Source: Marinobacter gudaonensis
GTDB taxonomy: Bacteria > Pseudomonadota > Gammaproteobacteria > Pseudomonadales > Oleiphilaceae
Direction of reading: 5' to 3'
Length of the DNA stretch: 64,000 nt
Assembly (NCBI RefSeq): GCF_900115175.1
Contig: NZ_FOYV01000001.1
Location: 434,001 to 498,000 of the forward strand
Made by a program: the position numbers and the translations under genes. This document shows, piece by piece, positions 63,292 through 64,000 of this stretch; the stretch's first letter is position 1; each line of letters begins with the position of its first letter. Below the pieces are notes generated by a model. That model worked only from the letters and a program-made list of their open reading frames with translations, ran no database searches and was not told the origin of the DNA.

Positions 63292-64000
63292 GTGGATTCA
63301 AACGCACTTAAAGCATTTCTGACGATCGTCGACCAGGGCTCCTTCTCGGAGGCGGCCGAAACTCTGCACCTGACGCAACCGGCCATTTCCAAGCGCCTGG
63401 CCGCCCTGGAGAACCAGCTCGGCACCACGCTGATCGACCGCAGTCACCGCCAGATTAGACTGACCGACGCCGGCAGCCGGCTGCTGCCCCACGCCCGCAA
63501 GATACTGGATGAAATTCACAACGCCAGGGTCGCCCTCTCCCCCGACTCCGGTGAGGTGGAAGGCGAGCTGCAGATCATCGCCAGCCACCACATCGGCCTG
63601 CACCACCTGCCCAACTGGCTGCGCCGGTTCAAACGGGAGTATCCGCAGGTATCGATCAATCTGCAGTTCATGGAATCCGATGCGGCCTACGAGCAGATGC
63701 GCAAGCGCAATGCCGAACTTGCGTTCGTCACCCTCAGTGACAGCATGGAGCCAAGTTTTCAGGTCTTTGCCCAGTGGCCGGACGACATGGTATTTGTTGC
63801 CGGCGCGGAACACACGCTATCGCAACTGGCCAAACCGACACTGAAGGATCTTGCCGTGCATCCGGCGCTGCTTCCGGATACCAGCACAGCCACTTATCGG
63901 GTGGTCAGCCGCCTATTCCTTGAGGCAAACCTGCACATGAATCCGCAAATGCCCACAAACTATCTGGAGACCATCAAGATGATGACCAGCGTGGGCCTTG
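63292..64000 (+). CDS. LysR-type transcriptional regulator (truncated by window edge)
   Basis: The first 236 residues of a LysR protein, open to the right edge. The winged helix-turn-helix is ALKAFLTIVDQGSFSEAAETLHLTQPAISKRLAALENQLGTTLIDR (residues 4-50), then the linker helix and the start of the effector domain (EGELQIIASHHIGLHHLPNWLRRFKREYP). The GTG at 63292 is used because GGAG lies about 10 bases upstream; a TTG six codons earlier is possible. It is divergent from leuCDB, which it may regulate, as LysR genes beside leuC do in Pseudomonas. Confidence 0.88.
   Translation, partial: MDSNALKAFLTIVDQGSFSEAAETLHLTQPAISKRLAALENQLGTTLIDRSHRQIRLTDAGSRLLPHARKILDEIHNARVALSPDSGEVEGELQIIASHHIGLHHLPNWLRRFKREYPQVSINLQFMESDAAYEQMRKRNAELAFVTLSDSMEPSFQVFAQWPDDMVFVAGAEHTLSQLAKPTLKDLAVHPALLPDTSTATYRVVSRLFLEANLHMNPQMPTNYLETIKMMTSVGL

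Overview
This window reads as core chromosome of a marine gammaproteobacterium, most likely Marinobacter or a close relative. I infer this from protein similarity recognised by eye and from gene order: three long blocks match the order known in Pseudomonas (fabI-yej transporter-mltD-gloB-methyltransferase-rnhA-dnaQ with fimL nearby; cobA/cysG-serS-rarA-lolA-ftsK; metZ-purF-cvpA-SPOR gene-folC-accD-trpF-truA-fimV-asd-leuBDC-LysR). No database search was run, so the genus is an inference. I see no prophage, transposase gene, plasmid gene or CRISPR array, and coding density is high.

Layout. 1-2.9 kb: the tail of a membrane protein, an exported unknown protein, exonuclease III, a TetR regulator and a phasin. 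2.9-8.3 kb: a candidate small RNA, a split YeeE/YedE sulfur transporter with a Blh-type phosphatase or sulfurtransferase, ferrochelatase, tRNA-Ser(TGA), a Bax-inhibitor-like membrane protein and the tusDCBE sulfur relay operon. 8.3-17.5 kb: two membrane proteins, nfuA, metH, a DUF2970 protein, a 34-residue membrane protein and an assimilatory sulfite reductase with its DUF934 partner. 17.5-25 kb: an acrylyl-CoA reductase-like oxidoreductase, SohB, an SCP2 protein, then a leftward block ending in fimL, with dnaQ, rnhA and a methyltransferase. 25-34 kb: gloB, mltD, a four-gene YejABEF-type peptide transporter and fabI. 34-37.6 kb: a PilZ protein, a DUF1631 protein and a DAHP synthase. 37.6-62.9 kb: one almost unbroken leftward run from leuC to cobA covering leucine, threonine/methionine, tryptophan, fatty acid, folate and purine synthesis, division and lipoprotein sorting. 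62.9-64 kb: two composite inverted-repeat elements and a truncated LysR gene.

Functional themes. Sulfur metabolism recurs (YeeE pair, Tus relay, sulfite reductase, cobA for siroheme, metH, metZ, NfuA). Surface motility and c-di-GMP signalling also recurs (FimL, PilZ, DUF1631, FimV). A lytic transglycosylase 12 bases ahead of a peptide importer suggests a peptidoglycan-fragment recycling unit.

The least ordinary things are non-coding or very small: a candidate sRNA at 3051-3143, an unannotated 34-residue protein at 14984-15088, a perfect operator-like palindrome inside the predicted fimV promoter, a REP pair inside the leu operon, and two oppositely oriented copies of one repeat core whose flanking arms differ between copies yet stay self-complementary within each copy.
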